Positions 35,791-46,349 of a stretch of DNA of 64,000 nucleotides are shown piece after piece. Position 1 is the stretch's first letter; the number at the start of each line of letters is the position of its first letter. Origin of the DNA: Siphonodentalium dalli (Eukaryota; Mollusca; Scaphopoda; Gadilida; Siphonodentaliidae); assembly GCA_032622095.1 (NCBI GenBank), contig CP136061.1, forward strand, positions 45,765,797 to 45,829,796, given 5' to 3'. The notes under the pieces were generated by a model. It saw only the letters and a program-made list of their open reading frames with translations, was not told the DNA's origin and searched no databases. A program made the translations under genes and the position numbers.

Positions 35791-36674
35791 TCTGTGAAAA
35801 AAATTGGGGGGGGGGTATACTTTTTAGGGCGCTATAAAAAAAATTGCTCAAGGCTGACAGATGGCCAGCCGATAAAATCTTGATGTCGGATACCTGAATT
35901 TACAAAATCCGCAGAGAAAAAAACTTTATACGCCAAAACACGCATCCGTGATCGGCAGTGCAAATGCACCAGCTCACGGAAAATATATATATATTTATAG
36001 TACCGGTATCAAACTGCAAATTGATTAATCAAGTTATAGACTTCAACAACTGAACATTGAACAAATCTATTTAAGTGCGCATCGTTTGATCTTTTAGAAA
36101 GGTGTCGCCACCGATTGCACGAAAACGTTGTGGATGTTGAGGTTTCCTAGGACGCTGTCGCTAACAACGGAAGCCAGCATGGTCAGTTCTAATGATGCAT
36201 ACATAGAGAAAATCACCAACGAACGGCGTCTCGTCAACGAACGCGATGACATAAGAATAACACGTAAACCGTAGTCAGAAATGATAACGCCCTCAAGAAC
36301 ATATTATTAGGCATATATACAAATTATAATATAAAATATTTTGGTTTCACGAATGCACCACCTCGGAATTGCGTTAAAACAACTAATCCTTCAAATTATT
36401 ACAAAAACTACGACCTATTACTGCAGGTTTCTTATTCGCCACACCAGAAGGCCTCTAAATGCGTAACAAAAATGTATTAATCGGATTAATTACATGCCCG
36501 ATTCTTCGGAATACGACCTTTATTCTACATTCCAACTGAGACATACGTCATCGGCAAAGCTATAGCTGTTATAATTATGCATTGTGTTCCCGCAATAAAA
36601 GAGTGTCCCAGCCATTGTTCATACCTAAACATCGAAAGCAATTAACACGGTCATAAAAGTTACATACTGCAACA
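35791..36674. other. No gene seen
   Basis: Sequence before the LINE ORF1. It may hold the LINE 5' UTR but no boundary is visible. Confidence 0.4.
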
Positions 36675-37359
36675 ATGAGACATACGCGAAGTTACATCCG
36701 CGAAAACCCGAAAAAACGGGACAGTGCAGATTCTCATTTTCCGTTGACCTCCTCACCGCAACGCCGTCATCAGTCTGGCAGACATCTCAATTCCTACAAG
36801 AGGCACCATAATCGCTCTATATCATCACGACGATATCGTTCTGACTCATCGCATCATCCGTCTCGTTCTAGACCATATCGCTCATCACGACAAAATCATC
36901 GCTCACGGAGAACACATCACTCAAAGCGCAGGGACTTCTATCCCGACTATGATGGGTTACAATGATCGGGGACTGAACCGCCGAAATAACAACAACAACA
37001 ACTACAAAAGATATAATCGTGCGAACAGTGATTATCGAAATTTTCGCAAGTCCCAATATAGCTCCAGATTCACTATTAAAACTGAACGGTGTATGTTAAC
37101 AGATATTTCAAACGAATTAACTGCATCCGACATAGAGAAATATCTTTACAACAATAGAGTAGAATTCTCAGTCGTTAGAGTATTTACAAGTGAGAACGAG
37201 GTACCGTATGCCAGGATTAACATATTTCATGAGCATTCTGAGTTTGTGCTTGACAGGGACTTCTGGCCAGAAGGTGCCTCTTGTATAAAGTTGGAATCGG
37301 CAAGTCGTGCAAACTCTCGAGAACATCAGAATGGCAGCATTCGTTCGATCTGGGACTAA
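36675..37359 (+). pseudogene. LINE ORF1-like protein, split into two overlapping frames
   Basis: Two overlapping open frames make a typical ORF1-like nucleic-acid-binding protein. The first (36675-36965, 96 residues) is Ser/Arg/His-rich (RSRPYRSSRQNHRSRR). The second (36949-37359, 136 residues) starts with an asparagine run (NNNNNN) and continues into a compact region with SDIEKYL, VVRVFTS, RINIFHEH and FWPEG, which resembles the RRM-like or CTD-like domain of LINE ORF1 proteins ending in a W/F-P-x-G motif. The 17-bp overlap suggests a single-base frameshift in an originally continuous ORF1, or coupled translation. The endonuclease frame follows 51 bp later. Function in a live element would be RNA binding and chaperoning. 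Confidence 0.55.
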
Positions 37360-37410
37360 GTAGCTTCCAGAAAAGACAGTTAGATCTGTAATTGATATAA
37401 CTGTTCAGAA

Positions 37411-38200
37411 ATGTCATTCCACTATATGTATTGCTTTATATGTATAATCATGCTTACATTTATGTCGTGGAATGCCACAGGCATATATTCATCCTCCTCT
37501 TATCTATCAACAAAACTAGAAAGGCAGGTGGTCGATATCTGCGGATTATCTGAACATTGGCTAAGGGAATCTAATGCAACATTCATCAACTATTTAGCTT
37601 CACATTATAAGTCATACACTGTGTGGGACTCAACGCCGACTCCCCAAGATAAACGAGGTCGGCCAAAAGCGGGAGTCGCAATCATGTGGCACAAAAAATG
37701 GGATCAAAGAGTCTCCATCATAGATACTTCAGATGATAGAATAATCGGAATCCAACTCTGTGTTAATAAACACACTTTTTATTATATATTCCAAGTCTAC
37801 CTCCCATCAAGTAACCATTCCGATTAACAATTTTCTTATTATATGCAGAAAGTCGCTGCCATTTTTGACGTATATCTTCTCTTGTAAATGTACATGCATG
37901 TGCTTTGAAACAATCAGAACACTGTCAACTCGATTGAACAACAGGTCCTTGTCAACATTCTGACTGCTCGTTGTTGCTATTATTGTCACAATTGGTTGAC
38001 AGCGAAGCTAGTGTTACTTGTAGCTGTATCATCTTGTGTCAGCAAATGTGCCAGTGTTTTGATAGTCACAGCACTGTCTATTTTAACATCAGCGCTGAGT
38101 CCAATGAAGTCCGGTTACAGCCGACCTCCGATCATGCCATGAATCTCTACTCCAAATCGTATACGGCCCAGTTGTCACAATTTAGTGGAAAATGTCAGTG
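37411..38200 (+). pseudogene. LINE ORF2 endonuclease domain, truncated and decayed
   Basis: The frame 37411-37827 encodes the start of an APE-type endonuclease: TFMSWNATGI (the N-containing first motif), then DICGLSEHWL (the catalytic-glutamate block, here SEH) and a RPKAGVAIMW segment (the G-G-V-A-I-like motif). After 37827 the similarity goes on in shifted frames to about 38200, where an SDH triplet (TSDHAM) marks the last endonuclease motif. No reverse transcriptase follows. Most LINE copies lose their 5' end, whereas this one keeps ORF1 and the endonuclease and lacks the 3' half, so a later deletion or rearrangement is likely. Confidence 0.65.
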
Positions 38201-38749
38201 ATTAAGCCGGTTTTCGCAGAATTGAAAACTGTCCGGTTAACACAGGAACCGAAATCAGACAGTCTTAACAACTGTCCACACCAGAAAAGGTAACATTTTC
38301 CAAAAACAATAGTTTGTAAAGCGACTGCCATATGGCGATCGATATAAAATAGGTGAGTGCTAAAGTAGGGAACTTATCTTAATTCGTACTCAAGAAAGAC
38401 AGACCCGCATAACACAGAATGAATGCCGGATCATTGTATTGAATACAAACAATTAATAATACATATTAAATATCAACAGAGTTAGATTCAGTCATACTGT
38501 ATGGAGTCATTGCCGTATATAATTTGGTCACCGATAAATATGAACTTTGAATCTTAACTTGGACAATTTTCATGGGCACATAAAATAACGGTAAAAAACC
38601 GTAAAACTGATGAAACGATATGGGACCGTCGATTATGACGGCCGAAACTATCAAACCGACAGTATTTTCTTACAGTGTAATTACTATGGAAATCCGATAA
38701 AGGATCAACAGAAGGCTAATATGTATGATATAATTCTGAATTATAAGTA
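38201..38749. other. No gene seen
   Basis: AT-rich sequence after the LINE fragment; nothing recognised. Confidence 0.4.
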
Positions 38750-39120
38750 CAGTAATTTCTTTGCAATATAAGTTTGATGTAGGGTGTGCCTAATGATTTA
38801 GTCATGCAAAGAGTAAAATCCAAGATGGCTGCAAGCGGCCATGTTTTTCATTGAAAATTTATTAAATTCGATAGATTCCATCTATAAGTGATCCTAAACA
38901 TAACTTCACAATTTAAAAACAATTTTCCAATATATGTGGGCTGCAGAGTGTGCCGATGGATTCAAATCTGAAATCCAATATGGCTGCTAGCAGCCATTTT
39001 TTTAACGAATTTCGGAAACAATAGATGGCTCCTATCTAGATGTCACTCCAAATATTCGTATGAAGTTTTGTGACGATCGGATGAGAGGTATGACATGTAG
39101 GGTGTGCTAACGGAAATTGA
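38750..39120. repeat. ~130-bp diverged tandem repeat, about 3 units
   Basis: Words TGTAGGGTGTGCC / GCAGAGTGTGCC / TGTAGGGTGTGCT, AATCCAAGATGGCTGC / AATCCAATATGGCTGC and ATAGATTCCATCTATA / ATAGATGGCTCCTATC recur with a spacing of about 130-170 bp. The CAAGATGGC-type words are also found in the palindrome family arms. Confidence 0.65.
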
Positions 39121-39535
39121 TGGACGCACGATGGAGGCCAATTTACAGTAGTCATGTGCCTCTCTATATATAGCAGATTTATAATGCACTGAGGCCAAAA
39201 TGAGGAGTCAATTTTCGCCGGGGTCAGCTCAATACACAATCGGCACGAAGCCGGGGGTCAACTCAGTACACAATCGATTTCATCATGTCACCAGGGTGTT
39301 GTGCAATACCTGTATCTAGACTGATTTCCTAATATCAACGCGAGCCTCAATGTCAACAATGTGGGTACTCATGAATAAACACGCGCCTTCGCTACCATAC
39401 ACAATGACTTCTCTTCAAAACTAATGATGTAGACGTGTAGTGTCATCACCACAATCCGTTAAATGATAACCCAAAGACATTATATAAATATAGTATAATT
39501 TATTCGATATATAATATACAATATAAACACAATTT
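39121..39535. other. No gene seen
   Basis: Includes a pair of CGGGGGTCA/GGGGTCAGCTCAATACACAATCG words at 39218-39275. It may include the rest of the Polinton copy downstream of its polymerase, but nothing is readable. Confidence 0.4.
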
Positions 39536-40063
39536 CTAGAAGCCATATGGTAGCGTTCTATATTCATCCTTTATTACACGCTTATCAAACACAAGCTTGT
39601 AGTCTTAATCTTGATGCATTGTAATTAATATCATTCAAGAATCCTTATCTCTTACAATTTTAAAATTGTCAACCACTGTTACTTTATCTTGCTGGACTCC
39701 TGTCACCATGTCTCTTATCGTGTTAAAGTTGACTTTTTCAGCGTTCTTACAACTCATAGGGTTAGGGTTAGGGTTAGGGTTAGGGTTAGGGTTAATGTAA
39801 TCCCACGAACTTTACAGATGGTTTGTGAACTGGAATCCGAATTATTTTCAACTATGTATGCATCATTTTTAGGACCTCCAGTCACGAAATGAGTGATCTT
39901 CATCCCGGCCACTTCGTCCGTTAAATCGCCTAAATTGTCACCCAGAGGTGGCTCCCACTCTCCCTCTTTCACAGTGAACACGATTGAGTCAGTATCTATA
40001 TACACTGCTCAAGCCAGGTTGAAACTTTATAGCTATCTGGAACAACTTGGCAGTAGAGCAGTG
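39536..40063 (-). pseudogene. Polinton/Maverick-type family-B DNA polymerase, C-terminal fragment with a 61-bp inversion
   Basis: On the - strand from 40005 the catalytic motif YIDTDS is followed by GDLTDE, FVTGGPKN and CKVRGITL, which is the C-terminal palm/thumb order of protein-primed DNA polymerase B of Polintons. After the telomere-like tract the match resumes (NFNTIRDMV, about 39730-39690) and ends with FDKRVI and TLPYGF next to a stop at 39536. At least two frameshifts and stops break it. The residues that normally precede the DTDS motif (AQARLKLYSYLEQLG) are present but on the opposite strand, 40004-40063, bracketed by the 8-bp inverted repeat CACTGCTC/GAGCAGTG. Such an enzyme would replicate a linear protein-primed transposon. 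No capsid, integrase or ATPase gene is visible nearby. Confidence 0.8.
39757..39794. repeat. Interstitial (TTAGGG)6 inside the polymerase pseudogene
   Basis: Just over six perfect copies of the animal telomere hexamer, with CCCTAA reading on the polymerase strand. The tract replaces or expands codons between the VRGITL and NFNTIRDMV segments. A hexamer keeps frame, so the ORF continues through it as alternating L-T. Confidence 0.95.
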
Positions 40064-41368
40064 GACAAAATCCAGCATATCCCTTTTGAGAGTGAGTAGA
40101 TGGGCGCGAAGCGCCCGGGATGGTCGAAAAGATCGAGTGATCTTCTCTTTCACCCCACAGTTTGTTGTTGTTGGAGATATAGCACACAGAAAATAATCAT
40201 GTCTGAACACGGCAAAAGCGGACATAATTGAATTAATGTTATTTCTTTGATTGAATTGATTGGATGGATTATCTGGGGAAGAGCCCACGAGCTTTAATAT
40301 GGGGTGTGAGGGGTGTCCCGGTGGGTCCCTTTAATATATGGTTGAGCTGAGCGTGTCATCTGGTGCGCTGAAAAAGGAGCGGGGCCCCGTGTTATAATTT
40401 TAAAATAGTGTTAGTTTGTTAGTTGTTTAAAAAAAACAACCGCAAGGCAGAGCGTGTGATTCAATGTGATTCAATGCGCCATCATACCGCTATTCTGCTA
40501 TAGCCAAATGCGCAGAGACAGTATGTTTTGTTTATTTCGTTGTTTCTGTATGGACCTGAATGGACCGCCCTACATCCCATAGCACGGGCGTAAGTGAAGA
40601 CTCTGACAATTTTATGTGCAGAGTTATTTGGGTTCCGATTAGTGAAGTAAATCTGAAGATTATGTACAAGATAGACTTTAATTGTTGATGATATATGTGA
40701 ATGGTTTTGTACAGAGATATATATGATTACATTCAATAGATGTTTTTTGGTTTTATATTTTGGTAATTTCTTTATTTTGTTAAAATTATGTATACATTTA
40801 GTACATTTCAGTGTGTTCTGTTCTTGAGTCGTGAGCCGTCCTACTTCCGAAGAAATGTCAGAGCGGCAAGCGGGTCTAGCATATTTTGGTATATGCCGCT
40901 CCTAACTCGTTTAGAGCTATGACCACTTATGGGTCTGTAGTTCCTGCACCCCACCCCAAGCTAGTGCTGGGTCGGTTTTCAAGCCGGATCCCGCTTGGTT
41001 GGTGTTGTTAGGTGAGTGGAATGTGTATGACATCAGCGCTAGCTTCTGAAAATGAATTTGTAATTATGCTGGTGGCGGGTAGTGCCTGTTATAGAAATGA
41101 TTGCTTTTCCCTCAATTTGTATGGGTTCCCAGGGCGCGGGCGTAAGTGAAATCATCTTCATGTTCTTGTTGTAGTTTATTTGTTGAAAAAAAATAAAATA
41201 TGTACGATGGTAGACAATGGTATGTGAATGTATATATATATATATACAGTGAATGTTTTTTTTTTGGTTTTTGTGATTTTTTTGGGTTGTTTTTAATAGA
41301 TTTTGTAAAAGTATTGAATATATATACACAATTTCTGTAAAGGAAGTGTTGTCAATTAAGTATGTTAG
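40064..41368. other. No gene seen; possible LINE 3' region
   Basis: Two segments (about 40540-40760 and 41110-41330) share GCGGGCGTAAGTGAA followed by poly-T/TATA-rich sequence and look like diverged copies of one another. They may be part of the 3' untranslated region of the LINE on the - strand, or older elements. A short frame at 41039-41329 is not supported. Confidence 0.35.
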
Positions 41369-41790
41369 TTGGTTTTGGAGGAGATAATTGTTCGACGGCT
41401 TATACTACGGCACGACAAGCGTATATTGCCGCCCGAGGACATTCATCAGCGCCCAAGGAGCCATCTAGGGCGTGAGCCCGATATCCTATGTTTTGATTTT
41501 GGTGTTAGTCAATATATAATGGTGTACATGTTATCAATTTGTTTGTTTGTTTTGTTTTTTTTGTTGCGAATAGGTATACAATGAGTGTTAGTTAGGTTTG
41601 TAGGAGATAATTATTCGATGACTTATACTACGGCCACAAGCGTATCTACACCGCCCGAGGACATTCATCAGCGCCCAAGGAGTCATCTAGGGCTTGCGCC
41701 CGCTAACCTATGTTTTGATTTTGGTGTTAGTCAATGTAATAATATGCATATATTCAATAAATACAAGTTCAGTAATAATAGGTGTTAGGT
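41369..41790 (-). repeat. Tandem duplication in the LINE 3' UTR (2 x ~215 bp)
   Basis: CGCCCGAGGACATTCATCAGCGCCCAAGGAG, followed by CATCTAGGGC and TTTTGATTTTGGTGTTAGTC, occurs at about 41430-41515 and 41650-41735. It lies immediately downstream (- strand) of the LINE ORF2 stop at 41793, so it is best read as the element's duplicated 3' untranslated region. Confidence 0.75.
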
Positions 41791-41792
41791 GG

Positions 41793-44578
41793 TTAGTCCT
41801 TGTTGAGGAGTAACTTTCTTAGATTTAGTTCGGTTATGAGACTGGAGTTACTGATACGGGTTAAAGTTAGGTCCGCCAGTTCTTGAAGCCTTTGTTTTAT
41901 GTATGGGACGTCTGCAGTCAAATGAAGGGCAGAAATAGGTGTTGACCTTATTTCGAAAAGGGCTCTTCTAAGTGCTTCATTTTGGGCCCGCTGCATTCTG
42001 CATAGGTTTGTTTGACTGCATTTTGAAGTAACTATTGCCCCGTATTCCATGACTGGGCGAATGAATTGTTTATATAATTTGATTAGGGTGCTTGGGTTTA
42101 CCCCCCACCCCGTGCCCCGAAGTCTCGTTAGGAGTGCGGTTCTTTGTAAAGCTTTAGTTGAAATATTCTTAATATGCTTGTTAAGTCTGAAGTTCTCATC
42201 TAGAGTGAATCCTAATAGAGTTGCTTCTTTATTTTGTTTTATTGGTTCGTTAAATAGCGTGAGTTTTGGCTCTGATCTATGAGTTAGGTTCCCAAATACT
42301 ACCAACTGTGTTTTATTTGCATTTAGTTTTATTCTCCATTTGGAACACCATTTTTCAAGTTCTGTGAGTTGTTTTTGCAGTCTAAGTTCAATTAATTTAT
42401 TTCCTTTTGCTAGTGTCCATATGCCCAAGTCGTCTGCAAATTGTGAAGCTTGTACATTATGTGTAGACTCTAAAGGTATATCGTTTACGTACATTAAAAA
42501 AAGGAGAGGACTTAAGACTGACCCCTGGGGGGTACCGGCTTTAAGATTGACTGTTTCGGAAATTTCATCATTTATTTTAACTGCTATGTTTCTGTGTGTT
42601 AAGAACGATGATAGAAGTCTAACTATTTTTTGTGGTAGTTCTGTGCGTGTTCTGAGTTTGTATCTGACCCCATTGTGCCATACAGAATCAAAAGCTTTTT
42701 CAACGTCGAGGAATATGGCCCCAGTTTCCCAGCGTCTGCTTATTGCCGTTCTAATATCTTCCGTTAATCGATATACATGTTCTATGCCCTCTTTCCCGCT
42801 CCTATAAGCCCGTTGATGTTTGTTGAAAAAATTAATGCTCTCTAAGTGAGTCTTTATACGTGTGCTAATAATCCTTTCAAAAAGTTTGCCAGTGCATTTT
42901 AATAAGCTGATGGGCCTATAGTTGGTTGGGATAGTATGGTCCTTGCCGGGTTTAGGAATCATTGTCCCGATTGCAGTTTTCCATGTTTTGGGGAAGTAAC
43001 CCAGTCTCAGGCATTTGTTATATAGGTTAGTAAGACGAATAAATAGCTCGTTCGGCGCCTGTCTAATTACGCCGTACGTGATATCATCGTCACCGGGTGC
43101 TTTGTTAGGTTTTCCCCGGTTCAGATTCCTTCTCACTTCTTCCAAATCGATTTCGGTCATTAGGAGATCGTCGTCGCCTGGTTCGACTTTATCTTTTAGC
43201 AGTGGTGCGAAGATTTCTGAGTTGTCATCGATATAATCGTTGACGAAACGTTTAAAACGTTTGTTAAAAATATCGCCTTCATGGGTGGTGTGGATTTTGC
43301 GTAGACTCTCTGCGAAGATTTGGGCTTTTTCTTGATCATTATCAGATTTGTTTCCATTTTGGTCAGTTAGTGATTTAGAATTATCTGATGTTGCATTGTT
43401 CCCTTGGTCCGTAAGCGTTTTGAATATTTGCCAGAATTTTCTATCCATGTTTTGGTCATTAAGACTGGTTGTTAATTTTTTCCAGGATTCATTTTTTTCT
43501 TCTTTGATTTTTTGTTTAACTTGTCTATTGAGGTTATTATACAGTGTTTTATATTCATTGTCATGGGGGTTCTTCGCTGAGAGTCTCCGTATTTTCCTTT
43601 TGAACCTTATAAGATTCAGTGTATCTCTGGACACCCTCCACGTATGAGATTTTACCTCTTTTTTGGGGCATGCTAAGTTAAGTGCGTTGTTAAGTGTTTC
43701 CGATATATTTATTGCAGCTAATTCTAGAGCTCTGGGTGAATTTAAGTCAGAGTTTGACAGGTTTGAAATTATTTCTTGCTTGAATATTTCCAGTCGGCTT
43801 TGCCTATATTTCTTCTTAGTTTGACTTTTGCCTTGCTGCTTTTGAATTTTGTTATTTTTAGTTCGAGCGGGAGGTGGTCACTTCCAACATCAGCACCTAT
43901 GGTAGTTTCGATGCAGAGTTTGGCAGCTTCCTCCGTAGCGAACGCATGATCTATTACATCCCATACCCTTGTTAGAGTTGAACAATGGGTTGGCTCACCA
44001 GCATCGTTTAAGTGAATAAGCTCTAATTCTTCTTTAATATCAAATAGGATGTCTCCATGTTTGTTTGTTTCTTTGCTATTAAAAATTTGATGTTTGGCGT
44101 TGAAGTCGCCTAAAAATATACATTGTTTATTTCTTGTTTTAAAGAATTTAAGTGTTTCTAGATTGGGTGAAGAGGTAATTTGTGGAGGGTAGTACAGGGA
44201 GATGATGGTGACTTTTTTGTTGTCAATAGTGATATCTATAGCAATAACTTCATCATTAATAACATTTCCATCATTATCAATAGGTGCGATATTTTCTACA
44301 AGTTTGTATTTTAGGCCGTGTAGGATAAGGAAGGCAACACCTCCGCCGTGGCAATTTCGGTCTTTTCGTATTAAGTTAAATCCTGGGAAACGGATTTTTG
44401 ATTTATGGTCTAATTTTGTTTCGTTAAGTGCTATTATATGTGGTTTGTAATCTTCGATATATTCTATTATTTCTTGTTTGTGATCTCTGAGGCCATTAAT
44501 GTTGATATGGGTTATTTTTAAATCTTCAATATTGAATGTAAAGATTGTTGAATATAGATATGGTTTTGAGAAGAATAT
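41793..44578 (-). pseudogene. Jockey/CR1-group LINE ORF2 (endonuclease + reverse transcriptase), one frameshift
   Basis: The endonuclease frame runs 44578-43769 and opens with THINVNGLRDHK, then ALNETKLD (catalytic E), GGGVAFL, LGDFNAKH, WDVIDHAF and GSDHLPLEL (catalytic SDH). A one-base loss near 43785 shifts the frame; the reverse-transcriptase frame then runs to 41793, over 600 residues. Its motifs are in order: KAPGDDDI, YRPISLL, FLDVEKAFDSVWH (first catalytic D), GTPQGSVLSPLLF, and QFADDLGIW (FADD catalytic pair), followed by the thumb and a C-terminus without a clear zinc knuckle. Apart from that frameshift the protein is intact, so the copy is young. An upstream tail (44680-44586, - strand) ends in a short ORF1 C-terminus, and its stop overlaps an ATG (TAATG), a usual ORF1/ORF2 junction. 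The 5' end is truncated near 44.7 kb. Confidence 0.92.
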
Positions 44579-44585
44579 TTAGTCA

Positions 44586-44680
44586 TTAGTTCTGAATGAT
44601 TTTGTTTATTTCACGGGTGTAATCTCTTACACATGAACTGAAGATGTTTGTTTTGAAATGTTGGCTAACTTTTGGGGTAT
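44586..44680 (-). pseudogene. ORF1 C-terminal tail of the same LINE
   Basis: About 30 codons ending FSSCVRDYTREINKIIQN and a TAA at 44586-44588, immediately before the ORF2 region. An in-frame stop upstream, near 44690, marks the probable 5' truncation point. Confidence 0.5.
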
Positions 44681-45149
44681 ATCCCTTTATTTAATCGTCA
44701 CTGTAATTTATTGTAAATTGGTAAGTTAAATGTGTCACCTATGGCCATTAACTTATGTAACGTCACGGTGACGCGCCATGGGCGTTGAACATCAACGCAT
44801 TGCGTCAATGGCTAATCACCGGTCAGAAGTAGGACAACTTGTTGAGTTTGATAGTTAATTTATGAGTCTTTAGAATTCCTCAAATATATCTGATTCAGGT
44901 TTTGGTACATGGTACTATATCTTTAAATTCGCAGTAAATGATTTCCGACGGATATCTCCATTCTTGGCGCCAAAATACACCAAACATATTCCCGAGGCGA
45001 CAGAGTTTCTGAAATCAAGATGGTGGATAAGCAACTAATATTGATTTCATATGGGGTCAGTGACCTAATATGGATTCATATACCGTCACTATTTTTCGAC
45101 GCTGATTGGCTAATCGCAAGAGCTGGCATAATAAATGTATATACTAAGC
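44681..45149. other. No gene seen
   Basis: Sequence between the LINE and the hAT-like element. Its right end (TATATACTAAGCGAACAGAG) is the beginning of a dispersed repeat also found at 61459-61478. Confidence 0.4.
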
Positions 45150-45157
45150 GAACAGAG

Positions 45158-46341
45158 CAGGGTTGGGGTAATCAGTAATCGTAATCAAAGTAATCGATTA
45201 CAAAATTTGAAGTAATCGCCTGTAATCAGTAATCATGACATTTCTTGATTACAAGTAATCGTAATCGTAATCAATTACTTTCAAATGTACCTGTAATCAT
45301 GATTACATTTTGATTACTTTTTTATTACTTTTACTAAAATATCCATATGGATGGCTATTTGATGTTCATAGTCTCACACTGTAGTACTGTGGAGTGTGCA
45401 TAGCTACAAACAACATATCAGAAAGTTAGTACAATTTTTTCATGTGTTTTGTATACATTCTAACAGTGGACACATAACAACACACAATTGCTGAAATGTT
45501 GAATACAGCATGTACATGTATGGCAATAAACTTATGATACAGACAATGAAATGTTCTAATATGAATAAATAGCCAACTTCAATTAGGATTAAATATAATT
45601 GGGACTGCTGCAGACAATGGCCGTAGTGTCACACTGGTACAATAGGGCTAATTAACTAGACAAAGCAGGTGTTATGTACATCGGTAGACCTAATTAGCTG
45701 GTTTGTCATGTATTGCACTCATGGAGTTAAGCCTCATTTAATCCTCATCAGGATATCAATGAATAATATCAAATAAACCTTAGTGTTATCTTCATTGTGT
45801 TGGGCATTGAATCTAACAGAATAGGCAAATAATTTATATTTGTTTCTAATGATATTTTCATAAATATTATGCGTTAGTCTCAATGCATGTAAGAAAATCC
45901 AAATTGTATTAAAAATATATTTACATAAATAAATACACATGAAACATAATATATTCCCAATAAGTTGGTGCACAACTTCATGATGATACCTCACCAATAC
46001 ATATAAATGTAAATAGTGTATATGTTTATTGCTTGCTTCGATTTTCTATTGTTTGAGTTGTTTCTTGTTTCCATGTTATGTAGTGATGTCATTATTCAAT
46101 CAAATTTGATATTTTAATTTGCTTTATTTCATTATTTATTACTATGCGATCAAAATTATTGGAAACTAACAATTGTAATCAGATGTAATCGAAAAGTAAT
46201 CGATTAAATTTACTAAAGTAATTGTAATCGTAATCGATTACATTGAAAAACATGTAATCAGTAATCGTAATCATAATCATGTAAATCAATAGTAATCGTA
46301 ATCGTAATCGATTACATTGGCATGTAATCGCCCCAACCCTG
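45158..46341. mobile_element. Non-autonomous hAT-type DNA transposon (1184 bp)
   Basis: The element begins CAGGGTTGGGGTAATCAGTAATC and ends GTAATCGCCCCAACCCTG. CAGGGTTGGGG/CCCCAACCCTG inverted termini with GTAATC repeats just inside are typical of a large group of hAT elements. It is flanked by a perfect 8-bp target duplication GAACAGAG (45150-45157 and 46342-46349), the size expected for hAT. Subterminal GTAATCG/CGATTAC words extend about 150 bp at each end, likely transposase-binding repeats. The 0.8-kb centre is AT-rich with no transposase frame, so movement would need a transposase in trans. The homologous unoccupied site at 61460-61480 supports the insertion point. Confidence 0.93.
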
Positions 46342-46349
46342 GAACAGAG

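Noticed and set aside
36868-37056. - strand frame rich in Val/Ile (VVVVV)
   Set aside because: Complement of the Asn-rich LINE ORF1 tract.
39757-39794. Chromosome end (telomere)
   Set aside because: Only about six hexamers, with unique sequence and coding homology on both sides.
42340-43647. Open frames on the + strand opposite the LINE
   Set aside because: Antisense shadows of the reverse-transcriptase frame with no motifs.
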